Below, in pieces: positions 36,107 to 45,076 of a DNA stretch of 61,669 nt (position 1 is its first letter; each line of letters begins with the position of its first letter). This DNA is from Betaproteobacteria bacterium (GTDB taxonomy: Bacteria; Pseudomonadota; Gammaproteobacteria; Burkholderiales; Rhodocyclaceae). The notes beneath the pieces were generated by a model that saw only the letters and a program-made list of their open reading frames with translations, did not search any database and was not told the origin of the DNA. The stretch covers positions 1 through 61,669 of the forward strand of contig JACRAR010000012.1 of the NCBI GenBank assembly GCA_016234745.1. The letters are read 5' to 3'. Position numbers and translations under genes: made by a program.

Positions 36107-36691
36107 TTACTGGATGATGAAGGTGGAAAAAAGCACAGCCTGGATGGAATCGTCAGGACCGGCTTTGTTGTCGTCGTGCGCGGACTCCTTGTCGTGCTTG
36201 CCGGATTTCGGCTTGGGAGTACCGTCGAGAATCTGGTTGACGACATTGCGAATGTCTACGGAGAGTTTTTCCATTCCCTGAGGAGTGGAGAGTTCCGCTG
36301 GTCTTCGGCTCGACAGCAGCAGCAGGATGTTATGGCGAATTTCCGGCATGTAGTTCTTGACGTTTTCGGCGACCTGCGGATTGAGCACCTTGAACTCCGG
36401 CACGGTCTGCATGAACTGCTGCTCCTGCTTGCCTTCATCGGGCAGCAACTTGACCGTGAAAGCTTCGAGCTTGACGAAAGTCGGTTTTGCCTCGGGTTTG
36501 GCATGGACGGCGGCGGCTTCTTCCTCGTCTCCTGCGGGCGCCTTCTTCTTGAGCAAAAAGAAAGCTGCACCGCCGCCGATTGCCAGAACCACAATCAGGC
36601 CTACGACGATGAGCAGAATCAGCTTGCTCTTCGGTTTTGCGGGAGCCGCCTCTTCGGCGGCTTGTTCTTGCTTGGCAGGGGCTTTTGCCAT
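36107..36691 (-). CDS. fliL: Flagellar basal-body-associated protein FliL
   Basis: 194 aa. An N-terminal Ala/Pro/Glu stretch precedes a membrane helix (about residues 23-47, LILLIVVGLIVVLAIGGGAA). The periplasmic part has FVKLEAFTVKLLPDEGKQEQ and the stomatin-like helix VAENVKNYMPEIRHNILLLL. FliL associates with stators. The C-terminus (NQILDGTPKPKSGKHDK...) has an inserted Lys/Asp-rich stretch before the usual VLFSTFIIQ ending. Confidence 0.95.
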   Translation of the reverse strand: MAKAPAKQEQAAEEAAPAKPKSKLILLIVVGLIVVLAIGGGAAFFLLKKKAPAGDEEEAAAVHAKPEAKPTFVKLEAFTVKLLPDEGKQEQQFMQTVPEFKVLNPQVAENVKNYMPEIRHNILLLLSSRRPAELSTPQGMEKLSVDIRNVVNQILDGTPKPKSGKHDKESAHDDNKAGPDDSIQAVLFSTFIIQ

Positions 36692-36776
36692 CCGACGCTC
36701 CTAACGCTTATCTCTCAAATGCTGATTATGCCGCGGCGCTGCACCAGAACCGGCGATTGCTATTCTGAGCAGCAAT

Positions 36777-38198
36777 TTACGCGAACACGTCAACCAGGCC
36801 ATTCGACTGTTTGAGCCATTGCGGGGAAGCAAGAGGACGCAGGCTCTCTAGAGTGTTGGCCGAGTCCAGGCGGTTCATGGCGCGCCCGGAATTATCCCAG
36901 TTTTCGCGCTGGTTTGTCGATTGGTTGGCTGCGCCATTGCTGCCCGTATCGGCACCGACTTGCGCCTGGCCGAGGTTGATGCCGGCATCCGCGAGGATTT
37001 CGCGCAAGCGCGGCATCGCGGCTTCCAGTGCATCGCGCACGGCAGGATTGGCGGAAACGAACACGGCGTTGGTCTGGCTTGCATTCATCGACAGAGAAAC
37101 CTCGACGCGCCCGAGTTGCGGCGGATTCAGAACCAGTTCGGCGCGTTGTTCCTGCCTGCCGATCATCCAGATGAGCTTGTTGCCGACTTCGCCATCCCAA
37201 CCGTGCGAGCCCACCGGAGTATCGACAGGCAAGCGGCTGGACACTTGGCTGGCGCTTGGGGCATGGGCGGCGGTTGTGCGTCCCTGGCTGAACGCCTGGG
37301 CGGCTGCAAGCAGGTTCTGGAAATCGCTGTCGCTGGATAGCGCCTCGTTCTTGGGATGCGGCTGTCCCATGTCATTGAGGGTGTTCAAGGTTGCGGCAAA
37401 TTCTGCCGTCTTGCCTGCCGCCGACTGCGAAGCTTCGGCAAGCTTGGTCAGCTGCGGGTTGTCGGCAAGAGGAGACTGTTTCTGGGTTTGAAGAGCACTG
37501 GCAAACTGCCCTGCGGTATCAAATGCGGCTGCTGGTTTATCTCTTGTTGCCTCGGCAGAAGATGCTGGATCGAGCTTGACTGCAGGCTGCACCAACAGGC
37601 CCGGCAGGTAGGGCGATTGGCCCGCCAAGGCGTCATCGCCAGCAGTTTGGGTCTCGTCATCAGGCTTGGCCAATCGATCGCTTCCTTTCGCAACGATCTC
37701 ATGCTTGGTTGGCAGGCCAGGCAGGGTGATTGCGACCGTGTCTGCGATGGAGGTAGCGGACGGATTTGCATCCTCATCCTGCACTGGTACAGCAGCAGGC
37801 AAGGCTTGAACTGAAACGTCCCCGCCTTGTGTTGAAATCACTGCCTGGTTCAGAGCATCCAGTGGCAGGGTGGCGTCCGTCAATGGCAGAGGGGGCACAT
37901 CCTGGATCGGCACTTCCGACGGCGCAAAGATCTGTGCAGGTTCGACGATCAGCGTGGCTGCCAGCTGCGCTTGGGCTGGCGCCATATCCATCTGTTTTTG
38001 CAGCACTTGCGCAAATGAATCCGGAGCATCGCTCTGGACCGCGCTTGTTCCAGAGTTTGCTGCGTTGTTTTCCATGCCTTGCGCGCTGGCGGGGACATTT
38101 ATATTTTCAGTGGGTGCGGCCCGGTTGCCCGAGGTTTGCACAGGGTTGGCGGGCGCCACTGCCACAGGCAGGATGGGCATGGCTGTCATTTCCGGCAT
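36777..38198 (-). CDS. fliK: Flagellar hook-length control protein FliK
   Basis: 473 aa. The long N-terminal part is low-complexity (Ala, Pro, Gln, Ser), as expected for the ruler. The C-terminal domain (about 330-430) holds LVLNPPQLGRVEVSLSMNAS, the Flg_hook signature that triggers FlhB switching. A perfect sigma-54 promoter lies 54 bp upstream. A second FliK-like gene is at 49477. Confidence 0.93.
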   Translation of the reverse strand: MPEMTAMPILPVAVAPANPVQTSGNRAAPTENINVPASAQGMENNAANSGTSAVQSDAPDSFAQVLQKQMDMAPAQAQLAATLIVEPAQIFAPSEVPIQDVPPLPLTDATLPLDALNQAVISTQGGDVSVQALPAAVPVQDEDANPSATSIADTVAITLPGLPTKHEIVAKGSDRLAKPDDETQTAGDDALAGQSPYLPGLLVQPAVKLDPASSAEATRDKPAAAFDTAGQFASALQTQKQSPLADNPQLTKLAEASQSAAGKTAEFAATLNTLNDMGQPHPKNEALSSDSDFQNLLAAAQAFSQGRTTAAHAPSASQVSSRLPVDTPVGSHGWDGEVGNKLIWMIGRQEQRAELVLNPPQLGRVEVSLSMNASQTNAVFVSANPAVRDALEAAMPRLREILADAGINLGQAQVGADTGSNGAANQSTNQRENWDNSGRAMNRLDSANTLESLRPLASPQWLKQSNGLVDVFA

Positions 38199-38251
38199 GG
38201 TGCTTTCCTCGCGATGCGGCAGACGTTATGCCTACCTGTCGCGACTTATGC

Positions 38252-38267
38252 AGCAAGCAACGTGCCA
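38252..38267 (-). promoter_or_regulatory. Sigma-54 promoter of fliK and downstream genes
   Basis: On the minus strand TGGCACGTTGCTTGCT matches TGGCACG-N4-TTGCW exactly. Transcription should start near 38241, about 43 nt before the fliK ATG. It sits in the fliJ-fliK gap and may drive fliK to fliR independently of fliF to fliJ. Confidence 0.85.
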
Positions 38268-38270
38268 GTT

Positions 38271-38293
38271 CCAGTGCCCGCAGTTGATGCTAG
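38271..38293 (-). repeat. Dispersed TAG-linked repeat after fliJ
   Basis: The plus strand reads CCAGTGCCCGCAGTTGATG then CTAG. On the minus strand it starts TAGCATCAACTGCGGGCACT, 6 bp past the fliJ stop and just upstream of the fliK sigma-54 promoter. It lacks the central CCGGAAAC part of the longer copies. Confidence 0.45.
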
Positions 38294-38298
38294 GGAGG

Positions 38299-38745
38299 CT
38301 ATTCTTCTTCGGCCGCCTGTCGCAAGCGCGCCGCGTGTTCGTCCTGTACTTTCTGATCCAGGCGATTCTCGGCATATTGCTCACGGCGCCGATGTCTCTC
38401 GGAAAGGCTGTCAAAAGCCTGCACGCGACCGCGTTTGTCCAGCCATTCGCGCTGGCCTGCGGCGGTGCGCTGCTTGGATTGCCCAACGAGGGCCTGTGCC
38501 TGGACGATGGCTTCATCGAGCCGGGTCAGAAACGACTGGTAGTTGCTCCAGGCCATGCGGCCGATGCCGTTTTGGGCGGCGGCGATAAAGCGTTGATGAT
38601 ATTCGTCGCGGTATTGCTGAAGCAGAACAACGCGTGCCCCGGCCTCCTGTTCGCCAGCCAGCAATTCGCCGAGCCGGCGCGCGGCCTCGTCCATATGAAC
38701 CTGCGACAGGTCGAGCAGGGTCTGCAGGGGAAAGGGTTTAGCCAT
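38299..38745 (-). CDS. fliJ: Flagellar export chaperone-escort FliJ
   Basis: 148 aa, an almost wholly coiled-coil protein (PFPLQTLLDLSQVHMDEAAR, AARLRQAAEEE at the end). FliJ escorts unloaded chaperones and helps FliI couple energy to export. The length and position after fliI (12 bp) fit well. Confidence 0.92.
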   Translation of the reverse strand: MAKPFPLQTLLDLSQVHMDEAARRLGELLAGEQEAGARVVLLQQYRDEYHQRFIAAAQNGIGRMAWSNYQSFLTRLDEAIVQAQALVGQSKQRTAAGQREWLDKRGRVQAFDSLSERHRRREQYAENRLDQKVQDEHAARLRQAAEEE

Positions 38746-38757
38746 GGCGTTGAAATC

Positions 38758-40170
38758 TTACTGCTTGTTGAATAATTGATTGAGCTGACCCAGGCTTTCG
38801 GCGTAATTGGCATGCTCATGCAAGTCCTGCTGCAGGAAACGTTCAAACAGCGGTTGCATCAGGATGGCCTGGTCGAGCACCGGGTCCGAGCCTGCGGCAT
38901 AGGCGCCTACCGCGATCAGGTCGCGCGCACGCTGGAAGCGCGAATAGAGCAGCTTGAACTGGCGCACCTGGGCCAGGTGATTGGGCTCGATGAGGTTGGT
39001 CATCGCGCGTGAAATCGATTGTTCGATGTCGATCGCCGGATAATGCCCGGCATCGGAAAGGTGGCGCGAGAGTACGATATGCCCGTCGAGTATCGCCCGG
39101 GCCGCCTCGGCAATCGGATCCTGCTGATCGTCGCCTTCGGCCAGCACGGTATAGAAAGCCGTGATCGAGCCTCCGCCCTCGGAACCATTGCCGGCACGTT
39201 CGACGAGCTGCGGCAGGCGCGCGAAGACCGAAGGCGGATAACCGCGCGTGACCGGGGGTTCACCGATCGCCAGCGCAATTTCGCGCTGGGCCATGGCGTA
39301 GCGGGTCAGCGAATCCATCATCAGCAACACCTGGCGCCCCTGGTCGCGAAACTCCTCGGCAATCGCCGTGGCATAGGCGGCGCCCTGCAGACGCATCAGC
39401 GGATTGGTGTCGGCGGGGGCGGCCACCACCACGGACCGGCGCATGCCTTCCTTGCCCAGAATGTCTTCGATGAATTCCTTGACTTCGCGGCCGCGTTCGC
39501 CGATCAGTCCGACCACGATCACTTCGGCTTCGGTATAGCGCGCCATCATGCCCAGCAGGACGCTTTTCCCCAGGCCGGAACCGGCGAACAGTCCCAGGCG
39601 CTGGCCGCGTCCCACGGTGAGCAAGGCATTGATGGCGCGGATGCCGACATCCAGGCTGCGCGTAATCGGAGCGCGCGACAGCGGGTTGACCGCGCTGCCT
39701 TGCAAGGAACGGGACTGCTTGGTTTCTATCGGGCCGCGCCCGTCGAGCGGCCTGCCGTTGCCATCGAGCACGCGGCCGAGCAGGGCATCTCCGACCGGGA
39801 CATGTTTGACGCGATCGACGTGACTGCCCTGAATCGAAAAGCGTTCTCCGGCACGCAGTATCGCGGGCGGAGTTTCGAGTGCCATTACCTGCGCACCAGG
39901 GGAAAGGCCGTAGACATCCTCGCTGGGCATCATGAACAGTTTTTCGCCAGCAAAGCCAACCACCTCTGCTTCCACGGTGCCACCGTCGGGCGCCTGGATG
40001 CAGCAGTTGGAACCGAGTGGCAGTTTGATCCCGGTGGCTTCCATCACCAAACCATTGATGCGCGTTAGGCGGCCCGAAGCCTGGAATGGCGCGGCATATC
40101 CCGCCTGCTGCCGGCAATCGGCGAGAAAATCGCGCCATTTGGTGAGATGAGGATTTACCTGGGTGTTCAT
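38758..40170 (-). CDS. fliI: Flagellum-specific export ATPase FliI
   Basis: 470 aa. F1-beta-like ATPase with Walker A AGSGLGKS (residues 196-203, K202), [15 protein letters not shown], and Walker [13 protein letters not shown]. It drives substrate unfolding and delivery with FliH and FliJ. It lies 6 bp after fliH. Confidence 0.97.
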   Translation of the reverse strand: MNTQVNPHLTKWRDFLADCRQQAGYAAPFQASGRLTRINGLVMEATGIKLPLGSNCCIQAPDGGTVEAEVVGFAGEKLFMMPSEDVYGLSPGAQVMALETPPAILRAGERFSIQGSHVDRVKHVPVGDALLGRVLDGNGRPLDGRGPIETKQSRSLQGSAVNPLSRAPITRSLDVGIRAINALLTVGRGQRLGLFAGSGLGKSVLLGMMARYTEAEVIVVGLIGERGREVKEFIEDILGKEGMRRSVVVAAPADTNPLMRLQGAAYATAIAEEFRDQGRQVLLMMDSLTRYAMAQREIALAIGEPPVTRGYPPSVFARLPQLVERAGNGSEGGGSITAFYTVLAEGDDQQDPIAEAARAILDGHIVLSRHLSDAGHYPAIDIEQSISRAMTNLIEPNHLAQVRQFKLLYSRFQRARDLIAVGAYAAGSDPVLDQAILMQPLFERFLQQDLHEHANYAESLGQLNQLFNKQ

Positions 40171-40176
40171 GAGCGT

Positions 40177-40848
40177 CTATTCAGAGCGATCGTCTGTGCC
40201 GCTTGCCGCGTCGACATCCGCCACCAGCCATTCGGCATTGCTGCCAAGGGTGGCGACCACGCGCTGCCAGCGCGTTGCCAAACGGGCGTCGATTTGGCTT
40301 CCGCCGGCCTCGATCGTGCAACCGCCGCGCTGAAGCCGCTTATCTTCCTGGATTCGATTACCGGCATGCGCCAGTTGCTCGCCAAAGTAGGTACGCACCA
40401 GCGAGGCGTCCTCGGGATGCAGGTGAATCGTCGCGTGGGGATGATGGGTCTGGGTGAGGGCTTCCTGGATGGTATCAAGCAGTATCTCGGGCTTGACCGC
40501 AACGGTCTGGCGTATCACCTGGCGTGCCACATCCAGCGCCAGGGCGAGCAAATCTTCGGCCACCTGCTGGTCGAAAACTTTCAGGGCAGCGTCGAGTTGC
40601 GTGACGAGCGCCGCCAGGCGCGCGCCCTCGGCACGCGCACGCATCTGCCCCTCCGCGTAGCCGGCCGCCTTGCCGGCGGCGTGCCCGGACTCCTGGGCCT
40701 CCTGCTTGAGTTTCTCGATTTCCTCGGCCGTCGATAAAGTGATCGCCGTCTCACCCGATGCGAGCGCGGGATCGAGGGGCGGATCGAAGTTCGACATTTC
40801 CCAGCGCTCCCAGGCAGTGAGTTTGCTGTCGCTGATTTTTGCTGGCAT
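40177..40848 (-). CDS. fliH: Flagellar export regulator FliH
   Basis: 223 aa. FliH binds FliI and links it to the C ring. A GxxxG-like helical stretch (AGKAAGYAEGQMRARAEGAR) and the C-terminal part (ALDVARQVIRQTVAVKPEIL, LHPEDASLV) are typical. The 88-bp gap from fliG has no recognised promoter. Confidence 0.93.
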   Translation of the reverse strand: MPAKISDSKLTAWERWEMSNFDPPLDPALASGETAITLSTAEEIEKLKQEAQESGHAAGKAAGYAEGQMRARAEGARLAALVTQLDAALKVFDQQVAEDLLALALDVARQVIRQTVAVKPEILLDTIQEALTQTHHPHATIHLHPEDASLVRTYFGEQLAHAGNRIQEDKRLQRGGCTIEAGGSQIDARLATRWQRVVATLGSNAEWLVADVDAASGTDDRSE

Positions 40849-40936
40849 CGCGATTAGAGAGGAAGGGACAAATGATGCATCTTACTACGCCAGGATATGC
40901 CGGAACTGTGCAACCTCTGCGGTGTTGCCTAGACCG

Positions 40937-41938
40937 CTAAATATAAGCATCTTGCGCGCCGGCGCCGAGCTGGATCTGGCCTTCGTCGGCCAGGCGACGG
41001 GCGATCTTGAGAATCTCCTTTTGTTCGGCTTCGACTTCGACAAGGCGCACCGGACCTTTCGCTTCCAGATCCTCGCGCAGCATTTCCGAAGCGCGCGAGG
41101 ACATGTTCTTGAAGATTTTCTCGCGCAGTTCTTCGGAAGCGCCCTTGAGGGCCAGGATCAGCGAATCGGACTGGATTTCGCGCAGCAGCAGTTGGATGCC
41201 ACGGTCGTCGACATCCAGCAGGTTCTCGAACACGAACATTTCGTCGAGAATCTGTTGCGCCAGATCCGGGTCATATTCGCGCACGCTGTCGATGATCGCG
41301 GTTTCCGCCGCCTGGCCGACGAAGTTGAGAATTTCGGCCGCATGCCGCACCCCGCCCATGGCGGCTTTCTTGATGTTCGAGGAACTGGCCAGGAGCCGCT
41401 TCAGCACGTCGTTCAATTCCGCCAGGGCTGCTGGCTGCACGCCCTCAAGCGTGGCGATGCGCAGCACCACGTCGTTGCGCAGGCGCTCGGTGAACAGCTT
41501 GAGGATTTCGCCAACCTGGTCAAACTCCAGATGCACCAGGATGGTTGCGATGATTTGCGGATGCTCGTTGCGGATCATGTCTGCCACGGTGGGCGCGTCC
41601 ATCCACTTGAGGCCTTCGATGCCGGCGGTGTCGCTGCCCTGCATGATGCGCGAGATCAGGCCGGCGGCGCGGTCTTCGCCCAAGGCCTTGACCAGCATGG
41701 CCTTGATCATTTCCTCGTCGGAGGAAATAGTGGTGCCCATCTCCGTGTCGTGATCGAGATCATCGAGCACGGCCTCGATCTTGTCGCGCGGCGTGGCCTT
41801 GAGCTTGGCCATGGCATGGCTCAGCTTGTTTACTTCCTTGGGACCGAGGTGCTTGAGCACCTCGGCGGCATGGTCCTCGCCCAGGGCGAGCAGTAGAACT
41901 GCGCCTTTCTCTATGCCTTTGTCAATTTCCTCAGCCAT
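40937..41938 (-). CDS. fliG: Flagellar motor switch protein FliG
   Basis: 333 aa from ATG 41938; a GTG two codons upstream overlaps the fliF stop. N-terminal FliF-binding domain, middle domain with the EHPQ motif (IRNEHPQIIATIL), and C-terminal domain with the charged torque helix (DVDDRGIQLLLREIQSDSLI). FliG contacts MotC to generate torque. Confidence 0.97.
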   Translation of the reverse strand: MAEEIDKGIEKGAVLLLALGEDHAAEVLKHLGPKEVNKLSHAMAKLKATPRDKIEAVLDDLDHDTEMGTTISSDEEMIKAMLVKALGEDRAAGLISRIMQGSDTAGIEGLKWMDAPTVADMIRNEHPQIIATILVHLEFDQVGEILKLFTERLRNDVVLRIATLEGVQPAALAELNDVLKRLLASSSNIKKAAMGGVRHAAEILNFVGQAAETAIIDSVREYDPDLAQQILDEMFVFENLLDVDDRGIQLLLREIQSDSLILALKGASEELREKIFKNMSSRASEMLREDLEAKGPVRLVEVEAEQKEILKIARRLADEGQIQLGAGAQDAYI

Positions 41939-41940
41939 CG

Positions 41941-43596
41941 TCACTCATTGGCGCCAGCCCATGACTTGATCACGTCGGCGACAACCCGGGGATCGGATTG
42001 CGCCAGATCGCGTGCGCTCTCGAGCTTGGCATCGAATGCCCTCTGCTTGCGGTTGAGTTGTTTCTTCTGGACCACCGGCGCTGCCTCTTCGTCTATTTGT
42101 GGTGGTTTCTCGCGTTCTTCCTTCAATGCGGCAAGATCGTACATTATTCTCTCATAGAGTGGTTTCAACAGTTTGTTCCACACCAGGAAGGCCGCCAGGG
42201 TGATCAGGATGTATTTCAGGCTTTCCCGCAACATGCCCATCAGTTCCGGGTTTTTCCAGATAGGCAGGTCAGGCACGATTTCCTTTTCGCCGACCGTAAA
42301 GGAAACGTTGGCGACGTTGAGCGTGTCGCCGCGGTCCTTGTTGTAACCCATCGCTTCGCGCACCAGGGCATTGACCTGGGTCAGTTCGGCCGGCGTGAAG
42401 GGGATCGGCTTCGCCTTGCCATCCTTGTCCGCAGGGCCCTTCTTGTTGTTCACCACCACGGCGACAGAGAGCCGCTTGATGCTGCCGGCGCTGCCTTTGG
42501 TGTGCTTGACGGTCTTGTCGAGCTCGAAATTGGTGGTGGCGTTTCGGCTGGTGTTCGAGGCCTGAGCGCCGGCATTCGCAGTGGCGCCGGCAGCGGGTGC
42601 GCCCGGCGTGGTGATGGGCGCCGTGGCGGGAACGGGAGGTTGATTGGTCAGGGCGCCGGGTACGCCAGTTGCCCCTGGCGTTGCGCTGCCGCTTTCCGCG
42701 GTCTGCATGCTGCGAATGGCGGCTTCCTGGCTCGGATTGGGCTTGTAGGTTTCCGCCATTTGCTCGGTTTGCGAGAAATCGACCTCCGCCGCCACCTGGG
42801 CGCGCACATTGCCGGGGCCGGCTACCGGATCGAGGATGGCTTCAATGCGGCGGATATAGCTGGCCTCGAGTTCATGCAGGTATTTGAGCTGGGACGGATC
42901 GAGTCCGGCCTCGCGCGATGGATCGCGCGGCTGGGAGATCAGGTTGCCGTTCTGGTCGATGACGCTGATGCTGGCCGGCGCCAGCTTGGACACGCTCGAC
43001 GAAACCAGATGCACGATGCCGGCAATCTGGTTGGCCTCGAGCACACGACCTGGATAGAGATTGAGGACGACCGAAGCGGTCGGTTTCTCCTCCTCGCGCA
43101 GGAAGGCCGACGACTTGGGTATCGCGAGATGGACCCGGGCGCCTTGGACTGCCTGCAGCGATTGGATCGAGCGCGCCAACTCGCCTTCCAATGCGCGCTG
43201 GTAATTGACTTGTTCCTGAAACTGGCTGGCGCCCAGCTTCTGGGTCTCCATCACCTCGAAACCGACCAGGCCACCCTTGGGTAAGCCTTGCGAGGCGAGT
43301 TTGAGGCGTGCGTCATGCACCTGTGCTGCCGGAACGAGGATCGCTCCACCGCCTTCGGAAAACTTGTACGGGACATTCATTTGCTGCAGCGAGGCGATGA
43401 TCTGCCCGCCGTCGCGCTCGGATATGTTGGAGAACAGCACGCTGTACTCGACATTCTTGCTCCACATCCAGACCCCGACGATCATGGCGATGGACATCGC
43501 CACACCAGCCAGCAGCATGATGATCTGGCTGGCGGGAAGTTGGCTTAAGCCTGCGAAAGAATAGGGTAGGGTATTGGTTTGTTCCGTACTCGCCAT
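41941..43596 (-). CDS. fliF: Flagellar MS-ring protein FliF
   Basis: 551 aa. Two membrane helices (about residues 23-45 and 455-475) flank the periplasmic ring-building domain with SNISERDGGQIIASLQQMNV. The Ala/Gly/Pro-rich linker (about 305-345) and the C-terminal FliG-binding tail (DPRVVADVIKSWAG) are present. It heads the fliFGHIJ block; fleS diverges from it across 200 bp. Confidence 0.97.
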   Translation of the reverse strand: MASTEQTNTLPYSFAGLSQLPASQIIMLLAGVAMSIAMIVGVWMWSKNVEYSVLFSNISERDGGQIIASLQQMNVPYKFSEGGGAILVPAAQVHDARLKLASQGLPKGGLVGFEVMETQKLGASQFQEQVNYQRALEGELARSIQSLQAVQGARVHLAIPKSSAFLREEEKPTASVVLNLYPGRVLEANQIAGIVHLVSSSVSKLAPASISVIDQNGNLISQPRDPSREAGLDPSQLKYLHELEASYIRRIEAILDPVAGPGNVRAQVAAEVDFSQTEQMAETYKPNPSQEAAIRSMQTAESGSATPGATGVPGALTNQPPVPATAPITTPGAPAAGATANAGAQASNTSRNATTNFELDKTVKHTKGSAGSIKRLSVAVVVNNKKGPADKDGKAKPIPFTPAELTQVNALVREAMGYNKDRGDTLNVANVSFTVGEKEIVPDLPIWKNPELMGMLRESLKYILITLAAFLVWNKLLKPLYERIMYDLAALKEEREKPPQIDEEAAPVVQKKQLNRKQRAFDAKLESARDLAQSDPRVVADVIKSWAGANE

Positions 43597-43628
43597 GTCC
43601 TGTGGATCCGGTTGGTGGTTTGCTTATT

Positions 43629-43644
43629 TGCCCAATCAAGCCCA
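43629..43644 (-). promoter_or_regulatory. Weak sigma-54-like element upstream of fliF
   Basis: On the minus strand TGGGCTTGATTGGGCA has the GG-N10-GC spacing but a poor -12 half. It lies 33 bp before the fliF ATG. A nearby GGCGG-ATT-ATGCC (43657-43669) loosely recalls the GGCAA-N3-TTGCC palindromes. Both are low-confidence. Confidence 0.3.
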
Positions 43645-43796
43645 ATGCTTGCTCTTGGCGGATTATGCCCAGTCAAACCAGGTAAGTCGGGCGAAAAAAG
43701 GGCCTCTTTGGCCTGTATTTCAAGGCTTAAGATCGGGGCTCGTCTTGTCTCGCATGGCCGAATCTGCCATCATCAGATGAAAGCTCCCAGCCAACC

Positions 43797-44999
43797 ATGA
43801 CCACGACCTCACAGCAAGAACCGGTCCAGAACGAGGCGCAACCCGAGTCGTTGCGTCTTGCCGAAGCATTTCGGATTTTCAATCAGGCTTCCGAGGAACT
43901 TTCGACCGCCTATACCAGCCTGCAAAGCCAGGTCGCGGCCCTGACGGCTGAACTGGCCGCCGCCAATGGCGCCTTGCGCCAGCAATATGTGGAAAAAGCC
44001 GCCTTGACCGAACGGCTTACCCTGCTGCTGTCCGCCTTGCCGGCGGGGGTCGTGGTGCTGGATGCCACAGGCCGGGTGGTGCAGGCCAATCCGGCGGCAG
44101 AGGCGACGCTGGGGCTCGCTTTGTTGGGAGAGCCTTGGGAAACCGTGGAACGGAACCATCTTCTACCCAGTGAGACCCCCGGTGAATATACCGCCGAGGT
44201 TGCTCATGCCGCGCATCGCCTGGCGGTGACCGTGACCGCCCTGGACTCTGCCGGCGGACGGATCGTGCTGCTGCACGACATCACTGAAGCGCACCGCCTC
44301 AAGGCCCAGGCCGAACGTCACGAACGCCTCGCCGCGATGGGCGAGATGGCGGCGCAATTGGCGCACCAGTTGCGCACGCCGCTTTCCGCGGCTTTGTTGT
44401 ACACCGCCAACCTGGAAACTCCGGATATGGCGGAAGCGACGCGGATCAGCATTGCGCAAAAAGCCGTCGGCAGGCTCAAGCATCTTGAGCGTTTGATTCA
44501 GGATGTGCTGTTGTTTGCGCGCGGCGAGGTACTGGGACGCGAAGTGATGCCTGTCGCCGAACTGCTGCAGGAATTGCGTCAAACCATCGAACCTCTGGCG
44601 CGAACCCGCAGCGTGCTGTTTCAAGTGGATGAGTCGTCCGACGAATTGTTCCTGCAAGGCAATCGCAAGGCAATCGTAGGCGCATTGACCAACTTGCTCG
44701 AGAATGCCCTGCATGCCGCAGGATCGCACAGCGGCGGTGAAGTCCATCTGGCGGTGAGAAGGGAAGGCGAGACCCTGGCATTCGCGATTCGCGACAACGG
44801 CCCCGGCATGGCGGCACCTGTCGTGGCGCGGCTGTTCGAGCCGTTTTTCACTACCCGCGCCGAGGGCACCGGCCTGGGCCTGGCCATCGCCCGTGGTGTG
44901 GCGCGGGCGCATGGTGGTAACATTGAAGTATCTTCTGCACCGGGCGTAGGCACTGAATTTACCGTGACCCTGGCACTGGCGCATCAGTCTGCGGACTAA
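43797..44999 (+). CDS. fleS: Flagellar sensor histidine kinase (FleS/FlrB-like)
   Basis: 400 aa, soluble. An N-terminal coiled coil (about 20-75) and a PAS domain (about 75-165, LLLSALPAGVVVLDATGRVV) precede the HisKA domain with H190 in LAHQLRTPL and the ATPase domain with NLLENALHAA, DNGPGM and GTGLGLAIARG. FleS-type kinases phosphorylate FleR to turn on mid-stage sigma-54 flagellar genes. fleR follows 77 bp downstream. Confidence 0.92.
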   Translation: MTTTSQQEPVQNEAQPESLRLAEAFRIFNQASEELSTAYTSLQSQVAALTAELAAANGALRQQYVEKAALTERLTLLLSALPAGVVVLDATGRVVQANPAAEATLGLALLGEPWETVERNHLLPSETPGEYTAEVAHAAHRLAVTVTALDSAGGRIVLLHDITEAHRLKAQAERHERLAAMGEMAAQLAHQLRTPLSAALLYTANLETPDMAEATRISIAQKAVGRLKHLERLIQDVLLFARGEVLGREVMPVAELLQELRQTIEPLARTRSVLFQVDESSDELFLQGNRKAIVGALTNLLENALHAAGSHSGGEVHLAVRREGETLAFAIRDNGPGMAAPVVARLFEPFFTTRAEGTGLGLAIARGVARAHGGNIEVSSAPGVGTEFTVTLALAHQSAD

Positions 45000-45076
45000 C
45001 GAGAAAGCGATGTTGAGAATCTTGGCCGAGATGACGAACCTGTTTTGCAGTTCCACTGCCGGTACCTGGGGAAGCC

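Noticed and set aside
41998-43284. 428-codon plus-strand frame opposite fliF
   Set aside because: Antisense shadow of fliF; no family features.
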